From contig SSNU01000041.1 of the NCBI GenBank assembly GCA_012064415.1, forward strand, positions 194,330 through 258,329: 64,000 nucleotides of DNA. The letters run 5' to 3'. The translations under genes were made by a program, and so were the position numbers. This document shows positions 1 through 12,798 of this stretch, one piece after another. The number at the start of each line of letters is the position of its first letter. Position 1 is the stretch's first letter. The notes under the pieces are model-generated. The model saw only the letters and a program-made list of their open reading frames with translations. It did no database searches and was not told the origin of the DNA. Source of the stretch: Gyrodactylus bullatarudis (lineage: Eukaryota; Platyhelminthes; Monogenea; Gyrodactylidea; Gyrodactylidae).

Positions 1-75
1 AGTGAGTATTTTTGTGATTAAACTTTTATTATTTACTTTACCGATCCTTTTCGTTTTTTTCTCTTCTTTCTTTAG

Positions 76-850
76 CATCAGCTTATTTGGCCGCACAAAT
101 TCTCGTAATCATTGGTCTAATTGCAGCTATAATTGCAATAATCATCCACATACTTTTCTGTCTCAAGGAGAATATGCGCAAAAGAAAGGTTATTTTCATC
201 GAAATGTTGTTCCTTCTCATTGCTAGTGAGTCCCCACCCAGAGTCAAGCCTCCTCTCTTTTAATTTATTCATTCTATTTGGCTCTTTTAGTGATTAGCTT
301 GTTGGCTGGACTGAGTTTTGCAGAAACTGAAGTAGAATTTATCCATGATGACTCCAGTGCGGCTATTACCAAATTCATGGTCTCCAATAATCTGTTGAAA
401 ATGGATGAAATCAAATCAAAAAATGTAAGTTTTCTCATGTTAAGTTAAATCTAGACTAACTTTAGTCTTGTACAACATTAGATTTGTGTTTTTGCCAGCT
501 TTTTTCAGGGGCCATGTAATCGCTGTGATTATTTTTGAGGCAAATTGTTGTTCTCTTGATTATTTCATTGCATCATCATCAAGATACCAATTTACCCTTT
601 TCTAATTCTAATTCTCATCCTACAGTTTTCCAAGAGTGATGACCCTGAAGTCAGATTCAATATCATTACTTCGTCTATACGATTCAGTTTCTACTTCCTC
701 ATCGTGGCAACCTTAATGTTTCTGCTGGCGTTTCTATTCGCTCTCGTCTACTTTGTCAGATTGTGTGAACGGATCAACAAGGAGGAACGTGAACTCCTCC
801 AGAATCTCACAAAGCCGGAGAACATTGATGAGACAAATGTTGACGTCTAA
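76..850 (+). CDS. Small multi-pass membrane protein, 3' part only
   Basis: Three exons are visible: 76-225, 291-424 and 626-850, with TAG/CAG acceptors and GTGAGT/GTAAGT donors. The phases join without a stop, ending at TAA 848-850. The first exon encodes a hydrophobic segment (LVIIGLIAAIIAIIIHILF) followed by a basic loop (KENMRKRK) and the start of a second hydrophobic stretch (IEMLFLLIA...ISLLAG). The second carries a roughly 30-residue polar loop. The third has a strong membrane helix (FYFLIVATLMFLLAFLFALVYF) and a short acidic cytosolic-like tail ending TNVDV. The layout resembles a tetraspan-type protein seen from its second or third helix on, but no family motif is clear and I do not name it. 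The start lies left of the window. Codons 2-75 of the leftmost open frame are intron, not protein. Confidence 0.7.
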
Positions 851-901
851 AGATTTCCCCTTTTATTTTATCATTTGTTTTATTTGCGTCGAATAATTAT
901 A

Positions 902-907
902 AATAAA
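902..907 (+). terminator. Polyadenylation signal AATAAA
   Basis: Canonical AATAAA 52 bases after the stop of the membrane-protein gene. Confidence 0.55.
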
Positions 908-1867
908 CCAGATATCTGTGTGAAAAACTGTATGTTCCCTTTTGAGTTTACAATCTGCCCGCCTCTTCATCATCCCCTCACACCTCCTGTCCCAACAAGC
1001 TCTTCTTCCTGATCCTGATTGCCCATTTTCTCTGAGTGAGTGTCGGGATTCTTCTATCCCTTTCTTCTCAAACATATTCAATCAGCCACATCACCATTGG
1101 CCAATCATATAATTGTGGTATTTATTTTGAAACTTTATTCACCAAATAATACATCAACTCTGTTTATTTTGTTGTTCTTATTGTTCAACTTTTTGTGCCT
1201 ACAAGATATGCCTAATGTACATGCAATGTATCTTTAAATATTTTGAGTTTTTCATCCATCCATGTATGCGTGTGTGTGCATTGCAAGTGACGAGGGGGTG
1301 CATACTTCAACTACATTAGAATCAACACACACCAACTTTATCATTTATTCAATCAATCAAATTAATAGTGAGGCTAATCACGTAAACATTCTATTAAAAA
1401 AAAATGATCCGATAGAGTACACTGCACAATTGGAGGCAAATTAATGGAGCCCTCACTCTTATCTGTCCTAACAACAATGAATCACAAAATTGTACTACTG
1501 AAACAAAACACCAGAGAGAGAGACAGAGACCAATTTCAAATATTTTTCGCAAACATTTCTCATAATAAAACTACTAAATATTAAATACAGAATTCTCTTA
1601 CACTAAAACATGAAAATAAAAACATAAAAGAGTAGAGTAGAAGAAAATTTTTCAGCCAATCAAAATCAATCGGTCACTAATCCTGATTGGTCGAGGCTAA
1701 ATGTGATATGCTAACAAGAATTGATCACAATAGTAGGCTCACTTGTAGCCAAGCAAGCAGAGTAAAAATGTAGATATGAACTGCGTAGCAGTTGAGTAAC
1801 TCAACTCAAGGGTGTATTGTACTCTTGGAGAGATACTCGATAAAAAGTTGATACAAGATAAAATTGT

Positions 1868-1873
1868 TTTATT
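1868..1873 (-). terminator. Polyadenylation signal (TTTATT on + strand)
   Basis: Reverse-strand AATAAA about 100 bases past the stop codon of the vigilin-like gene. Confidence 0.5.
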
Positions 1874-1974
1874 CAATTTCGAATTTTGATACATACAACA
1901 ATAGTTTTTCATACAGAAGGAGAAAACTTAAAAAATTATGAACTCATCTTGAACCAGGTTAGAGCTTCGGCCGG

Positions 1975-4900
1975 TTAGACGCCCTGGAAGAGAACCTTTG
2001 ACCAGGAAGACGTAATTCCATTGACACCTTCTGCTGATTCCTTCCAAGGACCACCTATGATGCTCATGGGCTTGTTTGCCTTGTTTGGCACAGAGATTGG
2101 CTTATGAACGGTTTTCTCCTGCTTCAATGGCTTCTTTTTTGGCTCAGAATCACCCTCCGTCTTGAGGGAAGAGCCGACCCCACTACTCCTCTGGTCCTCT
2201 ATCATTTTCCTCTTATTTTCCACAGTCACTTTACGCTGGTTGTCAATAGCCTCCTATGCAAAAAAATCATGTAGTAATTTACAAATGCAGTATAGTTGAT
2301 CTAATTCGGAAAAGATTGATTTTTTTTAGAGAGAGAGGGGTGAGGACAAAATACTCACAAGTCTTTCAATTTCCTTAAGAAGGATGTTTTCTACAAGTTC
2401 AACATTTTCCACTTGCCCAATCACACGAATTGTGTCTTGAGAGGTTCCGTTGGAAATTTTTTGATTCCTCTTTCTCTCCAGCTCGGGAAATTCAATAAAA
2501 ACTTGGTATTCATTTTGGAGATCAAGAATTTGTTTTGATTTGCCACCAATTAGACGAGCATGAAATCTATTAGGTATGATTAAATCTTTGATTTCCATTT
2601 TTTTCTAAAATAATAATAATGGAATTACTTGAAAGTAGATGTTGGTTTTGTTAATTGAAAAAAGAAACAGTTTGCAAACTGATTAATTTTACTTACCAGA
2701 TTCTCTAAAACGCCATTTATAGTAGCACTAAAGGCCTCAATATTTTGCTTCGTTCCTTCAATCTTGAGAGAACAATCTTCATCCCCGTTGTCAGCGTTGG
2801 AAATCTGTCCTTTTAGCGTTACATTATGATCGATTCGCATGGTATTCAAATTACGATTCCGATAGCCAAGCAAAACTCTCTTCAACTTTCCAGGTATGGT
2901 AATCTCCAAGACTTCCTTGCTCTTTTTCCTGGAAGGCTCCTCGGGTGATCCTCGGACTATTATTATTTCCCTTATTATTCCCTTGACTTTTTCTACATCT
3001 GGTCTCATTCCGATTATCTGGAGGCCGGACTCTTCACTTTTCACAATGAAGACCTTGTAGTCTGTCTCCAGACCGATCATTCGACCCTGAGATAATTTGT
3101 TCACATTTACATTCTCCCTGATTGGAATCTAGTAGAGGACATGACAGAGTAAAGAAAGAGAGTTCAATAATAAAAGAAAATTGTTCAAATTTACCCACAT
3201 TTGTTATAGTTTTAGAAATAAAAACTATCCAAAATCGATAGATTAAAGAAATGAATTTACAGTAAGAAAGCCAAAGTCAGCCTGAATGGTATTAGAAGGG
3301 CCTCTGTCGGATTTGTCTCAGTAATCTTTCTACAATGTAGAGAGAGAAAGAGAGCGAGACAGTTCTCAACACAGTTGAACAACATAAATTAATACAGTCC
3401 TGTCAATTTTCAGCCTACAACTGTATATGTAAAGTTTACTATTTTATTATTGTTGTTATTAACTATTTGTGCGGTAAAAGAAAACTTCTCTCAAAGCACA
3501 AAAAGCATTGCCCAGCATGTGAAATTATTATTATTATTATTCAAGGAAGAAAGTCTATTTCAACCTTGAAAGTACAGTTTGATCTGGGTGTAGCTAAAAT
3601 GACCAAAAATCTGAAATTTCAAGACGGAGTATTGTCACTACATCTTTAGTGTCTCATACCTGCTGCATGTAATTCTGGGAAACTCTGTTTGTTACAATAA
3701 TAATAAATTTCTTACTGATGATATTTCTGGTTTCCATAGTGAAATCTTTTGTTTAATTTTCTCACATAGTTCACGGTGAGCTTCATAGACAACAGGAAAC
3801 ATTTCTTCTTCCTCGTCCTTCTCCTCACATTTGACTGGCTCATTTCCTATGGAAATCTTTAGTTGATAGACACTCCTCAGGGTGGCCAGGTGTCTCGAGT
3901 AAAAACGATTCAGGTACTTTACATGCCATCTGCCAATGAGAATCTGGTCTCTCTGATATTCCCCCTAGATAATAATGTAAAAGAATATGAAATGATGTTA
4001 ATGATAAAGATTAATCAGATTGAAATACAGTTTTGTAAAAGAACCTCGAATCTTTTTCATGCTTGGCACTGCAAGAGGCAGAAGCAATGAAAAGAAGAGC
4101 TTTACAACCTTGAAAACGATAATAATTTCGTTCATTCGAGAATTCAGAGGTCAAAGAGAAATCAATAGATTTTTTTCAATCTAATATATCAAAGAGAGGT
4201 AACAAAACAGTATTTTTTATCTATCAACTTGATCGTAAGTGTCATCGGTGAATTAGAGGAGATTGAGTACCTCAACTTGCATTTCCCATGTATAGAAATG
4301 TATCATAATATTCCTTCCATGAAAAGATAATTGATTTTATCCACTCACAATGTAAGCGATGACATCTTGAACGAGATCCTTTACTTCTTCCTCGTTGTCC
4401 TGTGGTGTTACAAGACTTATGAGTCCCTTTGGATAGTCCTCGTCGATGATGAGGGCCAAATCCTTGAGGATGACGGACAATTTGAGTTCTTTCGATTTTC
4501 CAGGTAGGCTCTGCTTAGAATCAGTTACATCTTTTTGTCTTTGAAGATCCCTGAAGAGGACTAAACTTTTCTCAGGAACCTTGAGGGTCAACTTGGTTAA
4601 ATTGGGATTGTCAACAAGCTCTTTGAGATAACTGGCTGCCTCATTTAAACTGGTTAACTGGCCGTATAAGCTAATGTCGGCATTTTTATCGGTATTCCCG
4701 TTTGCAAGTTGACGAAGCAAAACAGGATACTTTGCCAATTCGAAATTAACGGAAAACATTTCCATCAGGCCTTTCTGGCTGAACTTTTCTAAATGGAGAA
4801 AAAAACAATGGTCAGGAGTTTTCTTTTTTCAAATCTTATTTATTCATCAGTTAAATTATTAGGATATTTAGTGTATAGGATATAGTTCAAAATAATTACT

Positions 4901-7900
4901 GATTATTAGTTAATAGAAAGAAATTGGTTTTCAGAAAAGATCGATATATATGAAGAATGAATTCTGGTGAAAGCCTCTATGATGAGAATGAAATCAACCA
5001 TGTAGTAGGAGTGAGAGAACGACACTTGATAAATCTGTTGATTTATTAAATTCACCTGCCAAAACATGTTTGAATTCATCGATATCGATGTGTACATCCC
5101 AAGAGACGTCAAGTAAAAGTTCCTTGTGTCAAGCGATGACTTTCTCATGTCAGGGAATCAATACGAGAGGCTTGTAGTACAAACTTGAGTCAATTTTATG
5201 ATGAAAAGATCATCCTAAAGAAAAAGGCAGGAAAGACAAAAAAGATGAAAGAGCTCCTTTCAACCTGACAACAAGGTAATTCATTTTTCAAAAAACACAC
5301 AGATGAATGCAACAATGATTGAGTAATTCTTCTTGTCTATATATTTTCTCCATAAATACAGAGTGTGGAATAAAACTCAATGGATAAAAAAAGCATTAGA
5401 TTGAACGAGTTAAAGTTTGTGCCATTTTGTACTAAAATCAATCATAGTTTAAAATAAAAGATATCAGTAATCATTAGACCGAATCATAAAGAAGAATTTT
5501 AACTAACTGCAAATTTATTCACCATTTTTTTGTCACTCAACTCCAATTAAATATTTACTCTTCTTAAAAAGCCTTTAGGCAGGGGATTTTGAGACCACAG
5601 AAAAAGAATAGAGCATCTCTCAAAGAATTATTTTGTTAGTTCATTGATAAGATAAATGGAAAAAGCTCAGCTTGAACCTACTGTAATGCCATAGGACTGA
5701 GATGAGGGGTAATTTGATCTGCTTTGAGGATGTTGCTTGGTTGGCATTTCCGAGGATTTGAGTAAGACTCTTTTCAGCTATTTTGACTTGTTCTTTAGGA
5801 CCACGAATCTTTACAGTTGTTTTTGAGGAGTTGGGTGGGGGAAATTTGAAAGTGACATTTCCACCAGACAATTCTCGAATGGAACTGATCCTCTGACCTC
5901 CCTGGCCAATTATATAGCTTATCATGGATGGTTCAATTTCCATAGTTGTCTCAATTAAATTCTCCTGATAGCCAAATGAGAAAAACAAATCAAAGGGAAA
6001 GAAAATAAACTCTCTAGCTCACTTGATTCTCATTGAGTTGTTGGATTTCCTGGATGCAATCTTGCACGTGACTCTGGCGTCCGATAACTATCAGAGTGGT
6101 CATCTCGTTGCTAATTTTTGAAGTTTCAATAATGACGTTGAATTGGGACTTGAGAGAACCCAGAGATATTCGAGGAGCGACCGACTTCTTGCCAATGAAC
6201 AAGGACGACAAGACAGTGGTTTTTTCCGAATAATTTGATAGTTGCTACAGTCAAAAATAAAAAAATTAAAAATCTTTAGCCGGATTAACTATTATAATAG
6301 TTAATTATTGCTTACAGCGTCACGAATCTTTTTTTTGACTTGTGTCATGATTTGATCGACGGACTCTCGGTTTCCAGAGAAGCTAATCTTGACACTATCT
6401 TTGGCATCGTTATTCTCAACAAATTTCACTTGAACGTCTGGATAAGCCAATCTCGTTTCCCTGATAAATTTGGGCCTCACTCCAATGACTCTTGAGAACA
6501 AATCTTTCTCGACAATTAGATCAGCTGCCTTAGAGTTTATCTGCTCTTTGAATATGGCCTCGATTCTTTCTTTGGCAGTGTTTACCTTTTGGTTAATTCC
6601 CTCGAGGACAATGGAGCCAATAAGACCAGAGTCAATAGGATCCACTGTAAGGGAAACTGACGGGCCGCAGGCTCTCTTAACCTCGCGGTACATTTTACTA
6701 TCCCTAGTCCTGATCATTTTCATAATGTCAGAGTCGATTGAGCTGATTATCACTTGACTCATGGCATCAGTGTAAGACTTTACCAGAGATTGGAACTCCT
6801 CGGCCACTTCCTCGACGTCTTCCTTGTTGCCTTCAATCTCAATTTTACCCTCATCTCGTTTGAATAAAAGACTCAGCTGAAAAAGGAAGATTCTGCTTCC
6901 TACAAGAACCAAAATAGAAATGAAGGATTGCCTGTAGACTTACAGTAGGGAATTTTCTGGTCGCTGTTGTAGCCCTGATTCCTTCTCGGCCAATAACATA
7001 CTTTTGGATCCAGCCAGGAGCTGGCAAGCTGACAGATTTGAAAGAATCGATGAAACGCATTACTTTTGTTATAACTGGTCCAAATCGGCTCTTCTTACCG
7101 ACCAATAAAATTTGATCAGACTTTTCTGTCATCAAGATTGACACGGAATCTTTCTCCAAAATTTCCTTGACAAAATCATTTCTGTGCTTTATCAGAAACT
7201 GTTTCTTGTCCTTGTTGACAGTAACAAGCATTTCAGATGCATTTTTCGACTAAAATTTTAAAATGTGAATTAGACTAGGTGTAATTTATTTGAAAATTAG
7301 GACTCACAATAAATTCAAATGCGGAATCGATCATTTCAGCCGCCTCGTTGACCAAGTCACGTTCTCCTGAGATGATAATTTCATCTTTTTGAGCTGAATA
7401 AGGTGGTACTCTGATCATGCATGACTCCTGGTTACTATCCAGGAATGAATTCAATTGGGCATTCATTCCCTTGGATAAGACTAGGCTATGATATTTGCAT
7501 GGTATTTCAATTCTCCTGTAAGAGTTCATATAAAGCTGATTCATGCGGGCCATGAGTCGGTCAATTGCAATATCCACTTCATTCATTGGTCCGGCTACTT
7601 CAACTTCATCACTCTTGGCAGAAATGGGTGGAAATCGGATGGATGTTCCTGTTTCTTCCTCGATTAACTTTACATTGGCTCCCTTAGCCCCTTTGATACC
7701 ACCATGATAATCGAAGGGAATTCGAATCTTTTTTGTGAACTGAAAAATACCGATTACAAAATTGAAGAGTCTTAGCCTACACGCATCTCTGAATTTAATT
7801 CTCATAATCTTTTTACATTCTCGGCAAGTGTGTGAAGAAAATTACAAAACATAAAAGAAATATCTACGAGTAGTCGAGTGAAACAGTCTGAAATTACATT

Positions 7901-8498
7901 ATATGGTAGAGAAAAATAGCACCAATGAAGCCCTAATTCGCGATATGTAGTAAGAAAAGAAAATCAACTATGGAAAATGCAAGAGGATATTATTAAAATA
8001 CATATAAAAGACTAACGTGAACTTCTTGGTTTTTCTTAATTTTCGCTTTAATCTCCTCATATTTATTTTCTTGACATGTGACTGTTACAAGTAGACTTCC
8101 ATCGAGTGACTCAGAAAAGTCGATATTCCCCTCCATACTCTGGCAGAGTTTAATCAATTTTTTGTCAACGATATTCTTTTCTTCGTAACCTAACCGACAA
8201 TATTTAGGTGTTTTTTTCGAGAAAACTAGTTCGGGTTTTTCCTTAGGTGTTGGTTGGTTCTTCTTCTGTGAAGACCTCAACTCGACAGGAATTGTGAATG
8301 ACTATAATTAAGATATGATATACATACTTTTGTAGTAAGATTGGATCTTAAACGAGGTAATGGGGTTTTTTCGCTCAGGAATGATTTACATTTTGGATCT
8401 AGGGCAGCCAGCTTAGGGAACGCATCTTCATATTTACAAACTTCTTCACCTTCATATTCATCAGATGATGAACCAGTAAATTGGCTTGTTGAACTCAT
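1975..8498 (-). CDS. HDLBP: Vigilin-like multi-KH-domain RNA-binding protein
   Basis: Vigilin binds RNA through 14-15 KH domains and acts in mRNA/tRNA handling and translation at the ER. Exons I can phase, in transcript order: 8498-8328, 8265-8017, 7739-7308, 7249-6944, 6876-6316, 6244-6023, 5964-5682, (5122-5056), 4788-4349, 3964-3716, 3128-2697, 2604-2359, 2253-1975, for about 1310 residues; vertebrate vigilin is about 1270. The N-terminal YEDAFPKL motif matches vigilin, and KH units repeat throughout. GxxG loops are clear in three: GAKG (exon 3), GREG (exon 4) and GQGG (exon 7). Other units keep the fold-like pattern without the loop, such as LIGGKSKQIL in exon 12. The C-terminus is a Lys-rich tail. 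Exon 3964-3716 has no ATG-led frame but fits in phase from a good TATCTAG acceptor. The link 5682 to 5122 is unresolved (phase 1 to phase 0), so that small exon is the least certain. Confidence 0.88.
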
Positions 8499-8841
8499 GA
8501 TTAGAATACGTTAGATATTAATTTCAATCCAAACTTCCACACTTTAACAAAAACAAACAAATTCTAAATGTATTATGTAGTTTTGTTAGTTTATGCTAAT
8601 TTGTAAATTCAATCTCATGATGAAATTTGAATTTAAAAATTTTTTCAAAATAATAATTTCAAGTTTATTGCGAATCCTATTTTAGACAAAAAATAATTTT
8701 TAATAGATAGCAATGTCAATCTCAAATTCAATAACATGCTAAGTATAATCAAGTAAAATACTTGAAGTTTACACGACTGGCAGGAAAATATTGAAAAAGT
8801 TATTTATTTGTACAAATTTTCAAATAAAGAAATCTCATTGT
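8499..8841. other. Head-to-tail intergenic spacer
   Basis: AT-rich spacer between the RBM5/10-like stop and the vigilin-like start, both on the minus strand. It must hold the upstream gene's 3' UTR and the downstream gene's promoter. A TTTATT at 8803-8808 is a likely poly(A) signal for the upstream gene. No exon was seen. Confidence 0.5.
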
Positions 8842-11800
8842 TCATTTCACACTGTTATATCTAGCATACATGGATTTTTTGACATTTGCCTTATAATCAT
8901 CCCCTGGAAACCCGTGCTTTCGAGAATTCAGACCGAGACCAACTCCCATTTCACGAAATTCTGGTTCAATGAGTTCAGTTCTTCCTTGATTTGCTCTGCC
9001 TAATCCTTGGCCTTCTTCCCAGCCCATCTTAGCCAAGAGTTTAGAGCCAACATTCTCTGCAGTAGATATAGGCTGATCAGTGGAGAGATCAACTGGAACA
9101 TTTGAAGTCATCATCTCAGGTGGATAATTAGATGGAACTGTTTCTGGTGTTCCAATTCCATATCTCATTCTTCTTTCCATTGCTCTATCTCTATAGTTAG
9201 CGTTATTCTTGGGATTGATTTTTCCCAATTTTCTAGTTGCAGCATCATGACCCATGGCTTGTTGGGCACCCAATTTCAAGAGTGAATCAACAGAATGAGA
9301 TTCTTTTTCTTGGAGGGACGACAGGGAAAGTAGGCCATATTTCTCTCGTAGCTTGTTGTAGTTCTCCAAATGCAAGGAGGATGTATTTACATGCTTTGTG
9401 AGGGTGACAGAATCTTTGAATCCTCTCGAACATAGAAGACATGCCAATTTTTCCCAGTCAACTAGGGATTTCTCCTCTTCAGCAACTCTCACCTCTGGAT
9501 CTTCAGATGAGTCTTTTAATGAGTTGTGATCATTTTGTTTTTGTAGTAATTCCTTTTGGTCAGTTTCATCATCATCATCATCGTCTTGGGGGAAAACATT
9601 TGACAGGTTCTTGGGTCGATAGATTTCAATCTTTTGAGATTCTAAAATTTCAAAAGCCATATCAGCTGTTTTACATGCACTTTTGTTTGAAGTTGAAGGA
9701 TTGGCTTCCTGATCTTTGGATGAATTTTTGGGCACTTCCTTCATAGAATTCATTCTCTTTGCCCATTTCTCCATGTCCTTGGCAATTTGACGAGCTTTTT
9801 TATCCTTGTCCTTTTTCTTGAAATCATCCTTAAGTGTAATGGTAGTCTGCGAAGGTAATGGTTGAGTCTGGGGTTGGTCGGTGGTTAGGGGCGGGGGAGG
9901 AATTCCAGGTGGGTGAATTTGGGACAGGTTTAGTTGATTTTGATCAAATAATAATGGCATAACACCAGGTGTACCAGCAGTAGTAGGAGTAGTAGCTGTA
10001 ACTGGAATATATTGATAGCGTGATTGCTCAAAGTAGAAATAGGTCCTAGATTGTCTATCGTAAAAGTACTTTGAGTTGGGATCATACAAGAGACCAGTGT
10101 AAGGATCGTAATAGAACTTGGTTGCATCATCATACAAAAACTTTGTCGTATCAGGAAAAGCTAAGGAAAAATTATTATCAGCATATAAAATAAATTTATA
10201 AGGACAAAAAGATATACTTACGATAAGTGACCATATGACAAGTAGCAGGGTTAAACGGCATTGCTGGAGTGCCAAAGGCATGAGCTGGTTGTTGAGTTTT
10301 TATAGCCTGTGTTATGGCAGAACTAACTTTAGAATTGTTATGATGGCGAAGAAGAGCTGACTCTGCCAGGGCCATGGCTGATGTATGGCTATTTGATTTG
10401 ATCTGTTCGATTTCAGAACGTTCCAAGTATAGTTTTGCATTGATCGAACCTTCGCTTCTGAGTGTAGACATGATTGTTCTATGGAATTAACAATATATTA
10501 CAAGTTAAAGATGAAACCTTTTTTTGAAAAAAAGAAACTTACGTAAATGTATTCTTTGAATAGTCTACTTCAACAGCTTTACCAGAGATTTCAAAGAATT
10601 GCTTTGATTTTATTTCTTGCATAACCTTATAAGCGTCAGCAACATTTATGAATTCTACTAGAGCGAAGCCCTTTGAAATTTGAGAATCTTCATAGCGCAT
10701 AATGTGAGCCTGCCTTGGTCTTACAAGGAAACTAGTGTTGAAAAGATTGATGAGATCTTTTTCTAGGGTGTGTGCTTCTAAGCCGCGAATTATGACAGCT
10801 AGAAAAAAAATGAGTTTGTATATTTTTTGATAAAATCAGATATAACTAACGACTTACTGTTACAAGGGGCACTACCCACAAAATCAGAGCCATCTTCGGA
10901 ACTAGATAAAGATTTGGAGTGAGCTCTTGGCAGCTGGCAGGTGAAACAGATTTCTCTCCGTCTAAAGTTGTGACTGGAGCACTGCACATTCGGAACAGGA
11001 ATCGGAAAGAGATAGTACAAAAATGATCAAGTTTTTTTCAAAATAAATCAATCATAGAATTCTTTAATAATGGGCCAAATTTGTTTTTTTTTAAATTGAA
11101 TCTAAAGAATTCACGCACTCTTGAACAAACCCAATCGGAGTCAAAAGACTTTTTACCGAAGGAACCACTCGAATTGTCATTGCGATTAGAATCATATTGA
11201 CAAGAGCTGTAATTTAATTTCAACTCGAAGCCCTTCACCATCAAACGACCCTGAAACCGAACGCAGGTTTAAATTTCAATTTTTTAAATCATAGTTAATT
11301 TAGCTAATAATTCATAATTGAGAATGACTAAAGAGAAATAGTTTAGGAACTGCGTTTCAGCATATTGCTCAATGGGAATTGATTCCATATATCCTGATTT
11401 TCTTGTCAAATAACTCTTGTAGTATTTACTTTTTGAGATTCCATCCATTGTTTTGCCTCGGGTATCGAAGCGAAATCAACAAAACCAAATCCTCTGGAAA
11501 TCCCTGTAAAAATACAAAAGTGTAATCTTTAATGCGAGAGGATACACGAAAATACTAACCAGTGTGTTTATTCTTGATAATTCTAACATCAAGATAATGC
11601 AGTTGTTGTCCATTCAAAACAGCACAAATCTATAAGATAGATTAACGGTAAATATTAAGGAGGATTTGAAAAATTTAAATAAATAGTTATTACATCTGCT
11701 TCGTTAATTGCACTGTTAACATTTCTAATGAGTACTGTGTTTGTTGGTTCTTCAAACGGATCCTCATGATGGTAATATAGACGATAGAGGTCCCCACGCA

Positions 11801-12065
11801 TTTCAACTTCACCCTTTCGAGAGCTGACAAATTTTTTTGCTTCCTCTTCACTATACATTTCAATATAGGCGACATTTTTAGTGATTCCATAACATTTTTC
11901 TTCAGAAAGAGATATGTTTTTGAAACGACATTTTTCTCTTTCAAGACATCGAGTAACTGTTCCAGTTGATACATCGTCATCGAATCCTCGAATCTTAAGT
12001 ATATGACTTGGAGCATCTTTGTGCTGACTCGAGTATGAGCTAAGGCTATTGGAACTGTAAGACAT
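8842..12065 (-). CDS. RBM5: RBM5/RBM10-like splicing regulator (RRM, RanBP2 zinc finger, RRM, OCRE, C2H2, G-patch)
   Basis: RBM5/RBM10/RBM6 proteins act in the early spliceosome and alternative splicing. Eight exons join in phase: 12065-11694, 11629-11560, 11503-11430, 11250-11119, 10981-10858, 10798-10543, 10478-10222, 10160-8842, giving 867 residues. In order: an RRM-like N-terminal unit (about residues 20-100), RRM1 (NTVLIRNVN...RGFGFVDF), a RanBP2-type finger completed by a splice junction (DWVCSR + CSSHNFRRREICFTC), RRM2 (TVIIRGLEAH...KGFALVEF), an OCRE aromatic repeat (FLYDDATKFYYDPYTGLLYD), a single C2H2 finger (CLLCSRGF...HVNTSSLH) and a G-patch (KMGWEEGQGLG) near the C-terminus. RRM2, exon 10798-10543, has no ATG-led frame. 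This domain order is diagnostic of the family; RBM5 versus RBM10 cannot be decided. Confidence 0.95.
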
Positions 12066-12798
12066 TTTGAGAAATTTTATGAATAATCTAATAATGTCCT
12101 AAATCTGTTCGAATTAAAACAATTTCATGTAAGCTTTTATCAAGGTAAGTGAAGCATTAGAGTTATTCTGAAATTAATAATTCTGGTTAAAATTTTCTTG
12201 TCTTACTTAAGATTTATAATATTTTAAATTTAAAACGTTTAAAAAATGCTAATAATTGTACAATGTATAATATACATCCAATGCACATTGAATGAATTGC
12301 ACATATTCGTTTTTTTATTACATTACTTATTAATCACTTAATATTCCATATGGTTGTAAAGCGATGTAGAACGTTCAGCAATTCCCTTGCAGCAACATTA
12401 TTTTTATATACTACCATTCGATTCGAAAGCTTGTATTTCTTTCTAGCGGATAATAAAAAATGGTTACAAATGATTAATTTTGAATAATTTCTGTGTAATT
12501 TGTCATACGTAGATAAACAAAATGAAATTAACCGCTCGTCTATAAATTATTGTGTGTGGGTATGTGTGCATCAATCTCTCTGCTCCCCACACCCCAACCT
12601 CATATTTTTCCATCTACCAAAATTACACCTCCTTTGAATCCATCATTATCCAATGAAAAATTTACATTATGATCTCTTGATTTCATTGGACCATTAACGA
12701 GTAGTAATTAGTTGTCCCAACTTTTTTTCCACAGGTAACCCATAACTCTTTTTTAGTATGAATAGATAAGCTCATGGATAGACTTTATGCCCTGAGCC
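12066..12798. other. Divergent intergenic region (promoters of RBM5/10-like and CNG genes)
   Basis: Between two genes read outward. It is AT-rich and contains ATCCAAT near 12649 and CATTGGACC near 12686 (CCAAT-box-like, in both orientations) plus a short pyrimidine tract. No coding exon is supported. It should hold both promoters. Confidence 0.4.

Larger units (their letters stand above)
851..1974. other. Convergent intergenic region
   Basis: This lies between the 3' ends of two convergent genes. It holds the poly(A) signals of both (AATAAA at 902, TTTATT at 1868 for the minus-strand gene), a short GA-rich stretch near 1513-1525 and several CCAAT/ATTGG pentamers. No supported exon was seen on either strand. 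Confidence 0.5.

Noticed and set aside
1090..1700. CCAAT/ATTGG clusters as a promoter
   Set aside because: They lie between two convergent gene ends where no gene starts; CCAAT by chance is common in this base composition.
4906..5148. 80-codon minus frame as one vigilin exon
   Set aside because: The KH-like reading is in a different frame and covers only about 5122-5056; the rest is intron.
9441..9746. Plus-strand frame of 101 codons
   Set aside because: It is antisense to the well-supported last exon of the RBM5/10-like gene.
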